64,000 bases of DNA. Origin: Batkoa obscura. Taxonomy: Eukaryota; Entomophthoromycota; Entomophthoromycetes; Entomophthorales; Batkoaceae. Both the position numbers and the translations under genes were made by a program. Below, in pieces: positions 47,211-59,600 of the stretch. Under the pieces are notes generated by a model. It had not been told where the DNA came from. It worked only from the letters and a program-made list of their open reading frames with translations, and searched no databases. The stretch lies in contig JASVEC010000001.1 in assembly GCA_030770535.1 (NCBI GenBank), forward strand, positions 1,984,001-2,048,000, read 5' to 3'. Each line of letters begins with the position of its first letter. Position 1 is the first letter of the stretch.

Positions 47211-47535
47211 ATAAAAAGATTTTTTAGATATATAAGAGTGATAAAGGACGTTTATTATTACTTAATTTAACTTAATTTAATTTAATTTAATTTAATTTAT
47301 CAAATAGCTAAAACAATATTACTAATACTACTATTTTTTTTATATTACTCTTCTGTATTTTTGATTTTATTATATTCTCTTATTATACTTATTGGTAATA
47401 AATCTTAAATTAAATGCGAGAAATAGCACCAATGACAACATATTGCTAAAAAGTGACACCATTCGAAAAAACCAGTATAAAAACTCAATAACTTACGTAG
47501 CAAAAAATTCAATCATTTTTTACAAAACAATCCAA
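47211..47535. other. Spacer with 5-bp tandem repeat
   Basis: Promoter side of the cysteine synthase gene. A run of TTAAT units lies at 47261-47299. Confidence 0.55.
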
Positions 47536-49371
47536 ATGAAAGTATTAAAAATAATCAAACCCAAGGTTAATATATTCAAAAAAAAATATTCTACTTCTCC
47601 ATTTGAATTGTTGACCCCAAATAAAGTAAATATGAATTTATTAAATTTATTAATTAAATCCCACTTATCTCTTTTCATTTGCAGCCTGTCAACGGTTTTA
47701 TTGGAGCGGTTGGAAACACACCATTGGTATTTGAATTCCGAATTCATCTTCTTGACCTTTTAACTCTTGTTTATTTAGATAAAAATTAATTCCTTAAGTA
47801 AAGAAACTGGATGTGAGATATTAGCTAAAGCGGAATTTATGAACCCTGGTGGCTCGGTAAAAGATCGAGCTGCATTATATGTAGTTTTAGATGCTGAAGA
47901 AAAAGGATTATTAAAACCTGGTGGTACCGTAGTAGAAGGAACTGCTGGTAAGTTCTTATTTTTGGGAATTTCGGATGAATAGTGGTGATTGATTGTTGGA
48001 GAGGATTTGAGATAGGGATGTGATGAAGACTTTGATTGATTTTGATCTAAATAGGTAATACTGGTATTGGTCTTGCGCATGTATGTCGAGCTAAAGGTTA
48101 TAAATGTGTAATTTATATGCCCAATACACAGGTAAGATTATCTCAAATTTTGACATTATCTAAATAATTAATTATGAACTATGTATTATTCTATAGAGTC
48201 AAGAAAAAATTGATTTATTAAAAATGTTAGGTAAATAATGATCAAATAATAATTTTAAAAACAAATCCTCAATTTTATTTTTTAGGTGCTGAAGTTTATC
48301 CAGTACCAGCAGTCGCTTTTGAAAATCCAGAAAATTACAATCATCAAGCTAAAAGACATGCTGAAAAATTAGAAAATGCAGTATGGACTAATCAATTTGA
48401 TAATACAGCTAATCGAAGAGCACATATTGAAACAACAGGACCAGAAATCTGGAAACAAACTGAAGGTAAGTATTGATAATAATAAAAATTATTGATCTTA
48501 AAAAAATAGATCAAATAATAATAATAATAATAATAATAATATAAAGGATGAAATTGATTAAGATTAATTCCATTTTTATTAATAATAAAATAGGAAAAAT
48601 TGATGCTTTTACATGTGCTACTGGAACTGCTGGTTCGTTTGCTGGAATATCCTCTTATTTAAAAAGACAAGATAAAAATATTCATTGTTATTTAGCGGAT
48701 CCACCAGGCTCTGTATTAACTTCCTATTTTACATCTGGTGGTAAATTATTTGAAAGACAAGGTTCTTCAATTACAGAAGGTAAATTTTGAATAATAATGA
48801 ATAACAATGAATAGCAATTGATATGAATATAATAATAATAATAATAATATTTTTTAATAAAAGGTATTGGTCAGGGAAGAATTACAAATAATTTAAAAGA
48901 GGATTTAAATTTAGTTCATGAGGCTTTTACTGTACCCGATGAAGCTTCAATTGAAATGGTAAAATTAATTACTGATTTAGTAAAAAAATTGATTCATTAT
49001 TATTACTTTAAGGTTTATAAATTGCTTCATAATGATGGTATTTATGTTGGTGCATCATCGGCATTAAATGCAGCTGCGGCAGTTGAAGTAGCTAAAAGAG
49101 AAGGGCCTGGTAAATAACAACAATAATAATAACCAAAGTAAATTTTAAAATTTAAATAGGTAAAAGAATAGTAACATTATTATGTGATGGAGCATACCGA
49201 TATCAATCTAGATTATTTAGTAAAATTTGATTATTAATATATTAATAAGAAATAAGAAAATACTAACAACAATTTATTTATTTATTTTTATTAGGTTATA
49301 AATGGTTAGAATCAAAAGGTTTATTGTCGGCTATACCACAAGATTTAAAAAAGTATATTGTACTTGAATAA
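47536..49371 (+). CDS. Cysteine synthase (O-acetylserine sulfhydrylase type), mitochondrial
   Basis: PLP enzyme forming cysteine from O-acetylserine and sulfide (fungal Cys12-like group). Eleven exons: 47536-47625, 47685-47726, 47779-47947, 48055-48131, 48197-48230, 48286-48465, 48594-48779, 48864-48958, 49013-49109, 49160-49219 and 49295-49371; 368 aa. A basic, acid-poor leader ([20 protein letters not shown]) suggests mitochondrial import. Core motifs: GAVGNTPLI, the Schiff-base lysine about Lys72 in NPGGSVKDR, the PLP-phosphate loop region [22 protein letters not shown], and EGIGQGRI near the end. Activity on O-acetylserine versus other substrates cannot be read from sequence. Two introns contain AAT microsatellites. 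Confidence 0.93.
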
Positions 49372-49419
49372 TAAAATTACATTAAATAATAATAGTAATT
49401 GTTATGTTATTATTATTGT

Positions 49420-50351
49420 TTATTTTAATTGATTGATACTTTTTAATATATCGATTATTATATCATGAATTTGATTGGAGGTATAATTAGTAATTATAAT
49501 ATTAGTATCCTTATCCTTATCTTTATTTTTATCTTTATCATTATTATTTAAAACATCTATTAAATTAAATTCTTTAAATTGATCAGATAATAAATTTAAC
49601 ACCTTAAGATAAGATTCATTTGTATAAATATTCTCATTAAATTGAATATTTTTTATTAATAAAATTAATTGATTATAATTTAAATTTAAAGCAATTAATA
49701 ACAATTTTAAATTTAATATTGGATCAATTGATAAGGCCATAATTACATTTAATAAATAGGAACAATCAATTTTTAATTGTTCAAATTTAATATAATTAAT
49801 TATTATTTGTTGATAATAATAATTCATTGTTAATTGACTTAATTCATTAATCCATTGATTTAATACTTTTTGTTTACTTTGATATTGATTATTATTATTA
49901 TCATTATTATTATTGTTATTATTATTAAAATACTTTTGTGTAACTAAAAAACCCAAATCATCTAAATAAACTTCTAATCTTTGAGGCAATGTTAATAAAT
50001 ATTCTCCAATTTCCAATATATTTTTATTAGGTGCTAAAGAAAATAAATTGCTTTCATTACCATTCTTTTCATTATCATTCTTTTCACTCATATTATCAAT
50101 TTTTGATAAAATAGGATAACTGATTAATTCAAATAATTGTTTAGATATTAATTGAATTTCATTATTGATTTGGTTATAAATTTCTTGATTTATTTTAACT
50201 TCATTGAATTTATTCAATTTGATCATTTCAATTGTTTGTTTGAATTCTTTACTATTCATTATTTCACTCTGTTGACAATTTTTAATAGTAGCTAAGGCTA
50301 CTTTAATTGAATTATTATTATTATTATTATTATTACTATTATTATTATTAC

Positions 50352-50393
<42 letters not shown>

Positions 50394-52035
50394 TATTACT
50401 ATTATTACTATTATTATTATCTAATATCATTTCATAATCTTCTAATTTCATATTATTAGTATCCAAATCATTAATTATTGTTAAATAATTATATTCTAAA
50501 TTCATTTCTTCAATTAGTTGATTAAATTCCTTTTGAATATTAAGAAATTTTTCATTCATTTTAATTAATTCTCGAATTCTATCCCAATTGACTATTGTTG
50601 ATTGTTGTAATTGATTATTATTATCATTATTATTATTATTATTAATTTGATTTAATGTATTTTTAATTATATTTTGAATATAATTTAATAATCCTAATAA
50701 ATTATAACCAAATGTAAATTTCTTATCTTTTTTAATTAATTCTCTACTAAACTCTATACTAAATAAAATGTACTTATTATTTTGATTATAATATTCTTGT
50801 TGATATTTTAAAAACATGTTTAAAACAGGTACTAGATTTAATAACCAATATTCAAATAAAGTGGAACATTTAAATTGATTGATTGCTAATAAATTATCTT
50901 CTTCATCTTCCATATTTTCCATTTCTTTTTTATTTTCATTTGAGTATTTAACACAATGGAAATAGATTACTCTTTCAATTTTAATTAAAAATTCATTAAT
51001 TAAATTAAAATATAATAACATTATTTCATTTTCTTCATTTTGAAAAAAATAACTTTTTAAATGATTTAAAAAATTCACTATTAATTTAGTAATTAATTTA
51101 TATACCTCTTTTTCAAATACCAATAAACACCATTCAATTTCTTCATTGATTTTTTCTAATATATCATTTAAATATTTTTTTAATAAGTTGATTTTCATAT
51201 CTGATGTTTCAATACCTTTATTATATTCCGATTTAAAATTAACTACTATACTAAAGCAAAATTCTTTAATAATTTTATTATATACTTTGTCTTCATTTCC
51301 CAATACTGAATATCCCGTTAATAGATTTTTAGTCACTAATTTATCTCGATTTTTGATTCCTTCTGTTAATACTTGTCTGTATACACTTTCAATTCGTTGT
51401 AAACATAAATTCAATACTTTTTTCCTATTATCTTCTTTTTCTTGATTATTGTTTTTCAACTGATTTTCTAAATTCAATTCAGCTTGTTTATATTTCTTAG
51501 ATGCAACTATATAATTTTTTTGTTCTAAAGCTAATATAATTTCTTTTTCTAAATTATTCCAAAAGGCATCTAAATTTAATTCTTCGATTTTATTTTCAAT
51601 ATCCTTTTGTTCTGTGGTCAATTGAATTAACTCTGTATAATAGTTATTCTCTGCGATTTTATTAATAGCATTATCTATCTTTATTTCCGTTTCACACTCT
51701 AAAATCTTTGCTTTTAAACTTTCTATCTTATATTTAATTAAATTTAAATCTAATGTTAATTTAGGTAAATTATTATCAATCATTTGTATCTCTTGTTCAA
51801 TATCTTCTGTTAAGTTATGAATTTCTTTTTCAACATAATGAATTAATTCCCAACTGTTAGTTTCAATTAAATTACAATATTCTTTGATTCCTTCAAACTG
51901 GTTATGTTCAGTTGGTAGAGTATTAATAGTAGGATAAAATTCATTGATAGTAGATTGTAATTGACATTCACTTATCTCTTCATCAGTTATAGATTCAATT
52001 TTATTTTGTAACTTAAATTCCATATAATCAACCAT
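49420..52035 (-). CDS. COG7: Conserved oligomeric Golgi complex subunit 7
   Basis: Lobe B subunit of the COG tether for intra-Golgi retrograde vesicles. Single long exon, 871 aa (human COG7 770), enlarged by poly-Asn. N-terminal half is coiled-coil (about 50-210). The C-terminal region carries the best marks: EIGEYLLTLPQRLEVY, like the COG7 IGQYxxSLPLxLEPF block, and WINELSQLTMNYYYQQI followed by LKIDCSYLLNVIMALSIDP, like the human stretch ending TDIDYLINVMDALGLQP. Poly-Asn of about 35 residues at about 540-576 and shorter tracts elsewhere are species-specific. The stop is 48 bp from the convergent cysteine synthase stop; start may be Met1 or Met5. Confidence 0.78.
50310..50420. repeat. ATT/AAT microsatellite coding poly-Asn in COG7
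   Basis: About 110 bp of nearly uninterrupted ATT (AAT on the coding strand) with ACT interruptions giving Asn runs broken by Ser. Confidence 0.9.
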
Positions 52036-52209
52036 TTTATTTTATTATTAAAAAAAAGGAACAATAAAAAACAAGAATTATAATTTCAAATTATGCAATC
52101 CAAATCTATTTTAATGACGTTAAAAATATTCCCAATTTTCGAATTAAAAAAATAAAAACAATTGATATTTTGTTGAATTTATTTTTTGAAATCATAAATA
52201 ATTTAAAAT
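52036..52209. promoter_or_regulatory. Compact divergent promoter, COG7 / MMAA
   Basis: Only 174 bp separate the two start codons. A short alternative ATG at 52094 on the plus strand opens a 21-codon frame that cannot be spliced into the MMAA frame. Confidence 0.45.
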
Positions 52210-54021
52210 ATGTTATTAAAAAAGAATTATAGTTATCATAAATTATTTAAAGTAATTTAAAATCATTTCAAACAAATATTGAAGTTATTTAATTAAATTT
52301 TAGTTAACATTTTCAACTTCCACACTGTGCAATTCCAATCCCAATTCCTATAATTATGAATTATCTTCTAATCTTTATGAAGGTTTAATAAAGGGAGATC
52401 GATTTTCTTTATCTCGAGCAATAACGTTAGGTAATATTATCTATTATTCATCCTGATTCTCCTCTTTAGATTAACTTTTAATCATTTTTATAGTTGAATC
52501 CACTCGTTTAGATCATCAAGCAGAAAGCAAATTACTATTAAATAAAATCTTAACTAATAAAAATTTAAAAAATACCTATCGAATAGGGTTATCTGGTTCA
52601 CCAGGGGTAGGAAAATCCACTTTTATTGAATCCTTTGGTACTTATTTAACAAAATTAGACTATAAAGTAGCTGTATTGGTAAGTTATATCATTTAATAAG
52701 TAATTTAAATAGATGCTATTTTATAGTTTATTATTGTCACTATTATTATTATTATTATTATTATTACTTTTATTATTTTTATAGTTTGTTATTATTATTA
52801 TTATTTAATTAATATTTAAAATTAGGCAGTTGACCCTTCATCAACAAAAACAGGGGGTAGTATTTTAGGTGATAAAACACGTATGTATGAATTATCACGT
52901 AATGATATGGCTTATGTAAGACCTACTCCATCAAGAGGCACATTAGGTGGTGTGGCTAGAAATACAAATGAAGCTATATTGTTATGTGAAGGTAAATTCA
53001 ATAATATTAACTCTTTTTATTAAAATTGAAATTTAATTAAATTAAAAAATTAAAATTAAATAATATTTTTTGTTTCTTTTAGCTGCTGGTTATGATATCA
53101 TTTTAGTTGAAACGGTGGGTGTTGGACAGAGTGAAACAGTAGTGGCAGATATGGTAGATGTGTAAGTTTATTTTGACTTATTATTATTATTAATTAATTA
53201 ATTAATTAATTAAAATTCGATATTAATATTTAATTTTGATCTAGATTTACTTTGATAGTACCACCGGCTGGTGGTGATGAATTACAAGTAACTTAATTTT
53301 TTTTAAATATTTAACTAAAATTTAATCTAATATTTTATTATTATTAAAGGGCATGAAGAAAGGAATTATGGAAATGAGTGATATAATTATAGTCAATAAA
53401 GCGGATGGTGATTTAATTAATAGTGCTACAAGAGCACAAACTGAGTTAATAAGTGCCTTGAAATTTATGCATCCAAATACGATGGGATGGGAAACAAAAG
53501 TAATGTTATTTCTTTTGTAATTATTTTATTCAATTAAAATTTTATTAATATTAATATTTATTTTCAATTAAATTAGGTATTAAAAATATCCTCTTTAAAA
53601 AAAGAAGGTATTCAAGAAGTATGGGAAAACTTGAATTTATTTAATAAATTTATATCAAATAATAATATTAAAAAAGATAAACGTGGTCAACAACAAATTC
53701 GATGGATGTGGAGAGAAGTGACTTCTTCATTATTAACTAAGTAAGTTAATTTTATTGTTAATTCTTGTTTATTTATTACAAACTTAATATTGTTAATATT
53801 ATTGTTTTTTTATTAGATTGTCAAGTGATCCAAAAATTCAAGAATTAACAAAACAATTAGAATCTAAAGTTTATGATTTAAAATTACCTGCAAGTAGAGG
53901 CTCCGATATTATAATTAATCAATTTTTAAATAATCATAAGATTGAAACTAAAATCATCAATTCAACATCTTCTAATTCTTCCAATATTAATCCTAATTTA
54001 GAAAGTGTACTTTTCAAGTAA
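52210..54021 (+). CDS. Methylmalonic aciduria type A (MeaB/ArgK) G-protein, mitochondrial
   Basis: GTPase chaperone that loads and protects adenosylcobalamin in methylmalonyl-CoA mutase. Nine exons: 52210-52251, 52304-52430, 52494-52678, 52826-52991, 53083-53161, 53245-53287, 53350-53499, 53577-53740 and 53817-54021; 386 aa (human MMAA 418). The first exon, [14 protein letters not shown], plus LTFSTSTL gives a mitochondrial presequence. G-protein motifs: [11 protein letters not shown] (P-loop about 91-98), [53 protein letters not shown], and NKADGD for base recognition. C-terminal dimerisation arm present. It implies B12-dependent propionyl-CoA metabolism in this organism. Confidence 0.95.
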
Positions 54022-54163
54022 ATAAATAAAAGTAATTCTATAAAAAATAAAACTTTATTAATTAAAATAATAGCTAATTTTTTATTAATATATAAAAAAA
54101 ACTTCTAACTAAATATAAAAAAAACAATGATAAACAAAATCAAATCAATTGAATTATTCTCAA

Positions 54164-55770
54164 TTAAGAATAAGATAAACCAACGGAAGCTAATCCAGTG
54201 ACATGATTCTTATTTAAAAAAGCTCTTGAACTTGATCTATTATCTTTGCTTCCAATTGGGACCCCAAAACCCATTTTATAATTAGATGAACTTGAAGATT
54301 CTCTAGAATGTGTTGATTCTCCATCCGAAAATAAAGGTCCCATTTTATCTTGATTTTCATTTTCCCTTTGACTAGCAATTAAATAAACCCCAATAAATGT
54401 CAATAAACATCCAAAAATAAAGGTAATGTATTGTTCCAATGTATATGCTTCAAATTCATCAAATAATATAGCGGAACCAATCACAGCGGAGAGTGTGAAT
54501 AAGACAAATTGAGTTGGTATAACTACTGTGGAATCGAAAGATTGTAATGCTTTATTTAAATACTTCACTTGTAAAATACCTGTAGCTATTAATATAGTAA
54601 TCATAAAATAAAAAGAAGGGTAAATAAAAGCTTTCATTTTCATACTGTTGAGTAAAGAAGATACTCCTTTAGTAGCTAACACTGTAAAACCACCTAGATT
54701 GTTTTTATTAATTAATTTATTGATTTTATATTATTAATTTTATAATTTTATAATTTTTTTTATAGAATATAAAATAAATAATTACCGAATAAAGCTACAG
54801 TTGAGATATCAATAACAACAAATTTTTTCCCATAAGTATCGGATATACTTAAAAACAAAGCCATTAAACAGATACAAGTAGCAATATAAATCATAACTTT
54901 AGATCGAAAAAACAAATCGAAAAATCCATCTTCAGGTAACTAAAAATTCAAATAAAAACAATTAATTATTAATTTTCATACTTAATTAAATGGAAATTAA
55001 TTAATTTACTTACATTTGATTCCGTATTTTTAGAAGTCATAACTACCATAGTAGCCCCCGACATAGCTAATAATATACCAAAAAAATCTCGTTTACGAAA
55101 TTTTTCTCCAAGGAAAAAGGGTGCTATTAGAGCGTTTGAAATTAATCCAACCGTACCTAGGGGAGCTACTGTACTTGCTGGTGCAAAACCATAAGCTAAT
55201 AAATAATAGTGTGTTGAATTATTTTCAATTTAAAACTAAAAACTTGAAATTACCTAAAAAATTACCTACTTCACCTAATAAAGATTTCAAATTAATATGA
55301 ATAAAATAGTTATTTATAAAGTAATAGAATTAAACTTACCTAAATTCATTAATATATAACCCAACCACCAAAATCTACTTTTTAAATAATTTTTATTTTT
55401 GGGTTTAATATTTGTCTCTGTCCCATATTCATTAATTTCCAATTCTTCATTTAATCCATTGTTATCAACATTAATATAATTCCCATTATTATTGTTACCA
55501 TTACTTCGTAATAAAGCTTGTAACTCACCATTTCTTATCCTTTGTTGAATTCGATTATGTGCATATTTTTGAATATTTAAAGCAACAGAAATTAATACCT
55601 AGTTAATTATTGAGATAATTTAATTAAAAGAATGAGCTAGTTAATGATAGTTATTAAAATTATTAGTTATATTGAATTACATTGCCAACTACGGATAACA
55701 AGACACCAATTAAAGTACGTCCATTTACTGGGTCATTTATAATATCTTGTATTCTATCATAAAAATTCAT
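54164..55770 (-). CDS. NIPA-type magnesium transporter
   Basis: NIPA proteins (DUF803, DMT superfamily) move Mg2+ across plasma or endosomal membranes. Six exons: 55681-55770, 55340-55598, 55254-55274 (21 nt), 55014-55195, 54786-54939 and 54164-54693; 411 aa. About nine membrane segments. Family blocks: GNVLISVALNIQKYAHNR, GEVGNFLAYGFAPAS, VAPLGTVGLISNALIAP, GGFTVLATKGVSSLL, KYLNKALQSFDSTVVIPTQF and GSAILFDEFE. A 50-residue Asn/Glu-rich loop follows helix 1, larger than in animals. The C-terminus is a Ser-rich cytosolic tail. The 21-nt exon is required to complete GEVGNFL. Confidence 0.94.
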
Positions 55771-56200
55771 CCTTTTTGTGTTTTGTTTTCTTAAGTTACT
55801 TAGTTAAATTATTAATGGAATTCTATCTCTCTTTTTTTTAATAAAAAAAATTCAAAACAAAAATGTTAAATTTGGCTAAAAATTTTTTTGGTTAAAATTT
55901 AGGTTCCTTAATTAAGTGTAGCAATTCATTAATTTCTTTAAAAAAAGTTGTTAAGGAACTTTCATTTCTATATTTAGAAATTTAACTTATTTTTGAAAAA
56001 AAATGATCTCAGATTAAAATTATTTCCAACTTTATTTTATTACGAGAATTAATAACTGTTTGAATTAAAGATGACGATTAGAGATAAAAATATTTGAATA
56101 TTTGAATTCAATTAGCTAAGCAGTTATAAATTCAATATATAAAAAATTATAAATTTTATTATATGTATATATATTTATATAAATCCTCTCTTTCTCTTTT
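55771..56200. other. Spacer
   Basis: Promoter side of the NIPA gene and 3' side of TRAPPC10, both minus strand; AT-rich, nothing named. Confidence 0.55.
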
Positions 56201-56623
56201 CTACTCCAAGGTCAAAAAGGATAAATTACCTAATGGAGAACTCAATGATTGCATGGATTTAACTTCACTCTCTTCAGTATGTTCTAATGTAATTGGGAAA
56301 CATTCCATTCGATCATTAACTAATACTTGTAATAAACAAGATTTATCAAAAATAATTAAATCATCATTATTATTATTATTATTGATGGTATCAGTAATTC
56401 CAGTAAATATTGGTTTAGGTATCATTCGTTTGCTATTATTACTATTAGTGTTATTAGTAATTGTTGGGATAAAATTATTGTTAACAGAAGTATTAATTAA
56501 CCCATGAAGATTTTCTTTTAATATTTGTAATTGAGGTAATTTTAAATAGCCCGATTTTAATGGAGTAATTGTAATATTAACAACATGAGTTTGATTTTGT
56601 TCCTATATTAAAATATGTTATTA

Positions 56624-56665
<42 letters not shown>

Positions 56666-59600
56666 ATAGTAAAACTTACATCGAATTTTAATTTAAATTT
56701 AATTTTTCCAGTAATTATCCAATCTTCATTATTATTATTATTAATTTTAAACCATAATTCATTAACACATTGATTTAAATTTTTTAAATGATATTCAATT
56801 GAATAATGTTCCCCTAATTTCATTTTTAAAGGTGTTTTTTGAATTTCAATAGATAACCATTTCTAAAACAATAAAAATAATATTTACTAATTAATTTTTA
56901 GTTTTTAATAATTCTAATTTTATTACTTACTTTGGGTAGTTTTATTTCTTGTTGAAATATTAAACTGTTGTATTGTATTAATTCACTTTCTTTTAATATT
57001 TCTTCAATTTCATTTTGTTCTAATATCGAATATTTCTATAAAAAAATATATTGATATTTAATTTTATATCTATCTTACTAAAACTGTTACCTTTAAAAAC
57101 CCAATCATTTTTTGTTTAACTCTTGGAATATCAATTTCATTTAAAATATAAGAAAAATCCAAATCTAATATAGATATATCTTTTAAATTTAATTGACCAG
57201 TAATTACATAATCTAAAATTCGACCTGATTCTAAAACTAATTGTTGTAATGTTTTAAATATTGTTTCATTATCAATTGACATTTTAAAATAATCTTTAAT
57301 TAATTTTTTAATTACTAATTGTATTTCTATTAATTTATAAAAATAATATTAGTTTATATTCTATTATTAATATTAATATTCTATTATTACCTTTTTTATA
57401 AGTAGTATAATTAATCTTAATAAAATAAATATCATTATCTAAATAAATATAAGATATATTAATCTCTATTCCATTAGTATTTATTTTATATATTATTTAC
57501 CATTCTTATTAAAATATTGAAAATTAAATAAATAGTTTAATGTATGATTAGGTAATAATACAAAATATTTTTCTTCATTAAAAATAGGATTTAACCAATC
57601 TTCATTAATTTTTCTTTTTCTTAATAAAGAAAGATCGTGATTTAATTCATTTTCAATTATCGATTTTTTAAATAATTGAATTGATTCTATTTTATATCCT
57701 GTTGTTTTATTAATTGTATTCATTTTAATCTGTAAATATTGAATATTATTCATACTAAATTAAATAAATATTAATATTAATATTAATATAATTATTATAT
57801 TATATATTATATTATATGTTATTAAACTTACTTTATAGTATCTAAAATAAATTGATAATCTAATTTAAATGGATAAGGTTCCATATAAACGGTTAATAAT
57901 CCATTATATTTAATCTTGTTTTTATTATTATTTAAATAATAAACGTTATAATTAATCTAAAAAATAGTATAAATATAAATAATATAAACATATAAAATAG
58001 AATTTACCATCATTTGAATATCTAAAGCTAACATAATTTTACCTGGTAAAATTAATTTTAGATATTGATTATTTAATAAATTAGGTATTGATAATGTTAA
58101 TTGATTATTAATATCTTTATAACAAGAAATTGATATTGATTGGCAACAATTAATATCATTTTGATTTAATATAAATCCCATATAATTATCTTGTATTTCA
58201 ATACCATTCATTATCTCTAAAATATCTAAACTTAATTCTCCTTCTAATATACTATTGTTTTGTGTGTATACATTTAATATTAAACCTAATTTAATTAATA
58301 TTAATTATTATATTATATTATTATACTATATTATTATATTATATTATTACCATCCATATATAATTCACTTTCAATTAATAAATGTTGCGGGTAATCATTT
58401 AATAATAAAATGATTTGTTCTTCAATTAATTCATAATTAAAACATAATTTATTCATATGAATTAATATTTTATCTACAAAATATTTTCCGATTGTGAAAT
58501 TCTATTTATTATTATTATTAATATTATAGGATAATATATTATTGTTTTACCTCACATTTTAATGGTATTAAATTCACTCCCGATTTTAATATTAATTTCT
58601 TTTGGTTTTCATTAACAAAGGTTAATTTACAATTTTGATTTCCACTTAATACTAATTCAATTGATCCAAGTGGTAAATCCTATAATAACAATAAAATTAA
58701 ATAAAATTAAATATAAAATGTTAAACCATATTTACCACAGGTAATAAATTTTCAATCTTTAATGTAATCATAATATAATCATTAAAAGAATCTGCTTTTT
58801 TTACTGATATTAAATTAAAATAATTTTCTGCTTTACTAATAATTTCTTCCTTCAATTCGTTTGATGTATCAATCAATTTATTTACAAAAAATTCGTTCTG
58901 TACTAAATTTAGTTCCTTACAAAACTTAAGTACTTTTAATGTTAATCTAATTAACTCTGAATATTTTTCCAATTCATTATAGGCCAGTATTAGTTTTGAT
59001 AATAATTCAAATGAAGTATATATCCATCCTTCATTAATATAATCATAACTGGAATGTTCTACCATATTAATCGTATATTTATATCGTTTTCGATAATAAT
59101 GTAAACTAGCCATATACGTTTGAATTAATGATATATTTCGCTTTTTTTTATCACTTTCATAATCTGAAATTAATCGACTGTTAAGGCTTAAATATAATGA
59201 ATCAAAAGTATCTATACTAATCATACTATTCTAAAACGATATATAAGCTTTAATCTTATATATTAATAAATATTCTCACCTTTAGTTCCAAGTCATAAAT
59301 AAATTCTAAATTCTTTTCATCTTGTATAATATTTTCCAAATAAGGTTTAGTAAAACAATGAATAAAAGGCGGAAGTAAAGGTAAATAATTTAAAAATAAA
59401 CCTAATTTCTCTAATTGAGTTTTAGCTAAATACATAATACTACTTTTTATAGTATTCAAATTAATTAATGAACTAGCTTTAGATATATCTTTACGTTTAA
59501 TTTGTTCGAAATGTTCATCCATATTATTATATAATTGCATACTATTGAGATAACTCCAACTACACGAAAATATTTGGGTTTTTATGTTATCTCCCTATAT

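Noticed and set aside
52094-52156. Small ORF starting at an ATG before the MMAA gene
   Set aside because: It ends after 21 codons and no donor within it joins the MMAA frame; the ATG at 52210 gives a spliceable mitochondrial presequence.
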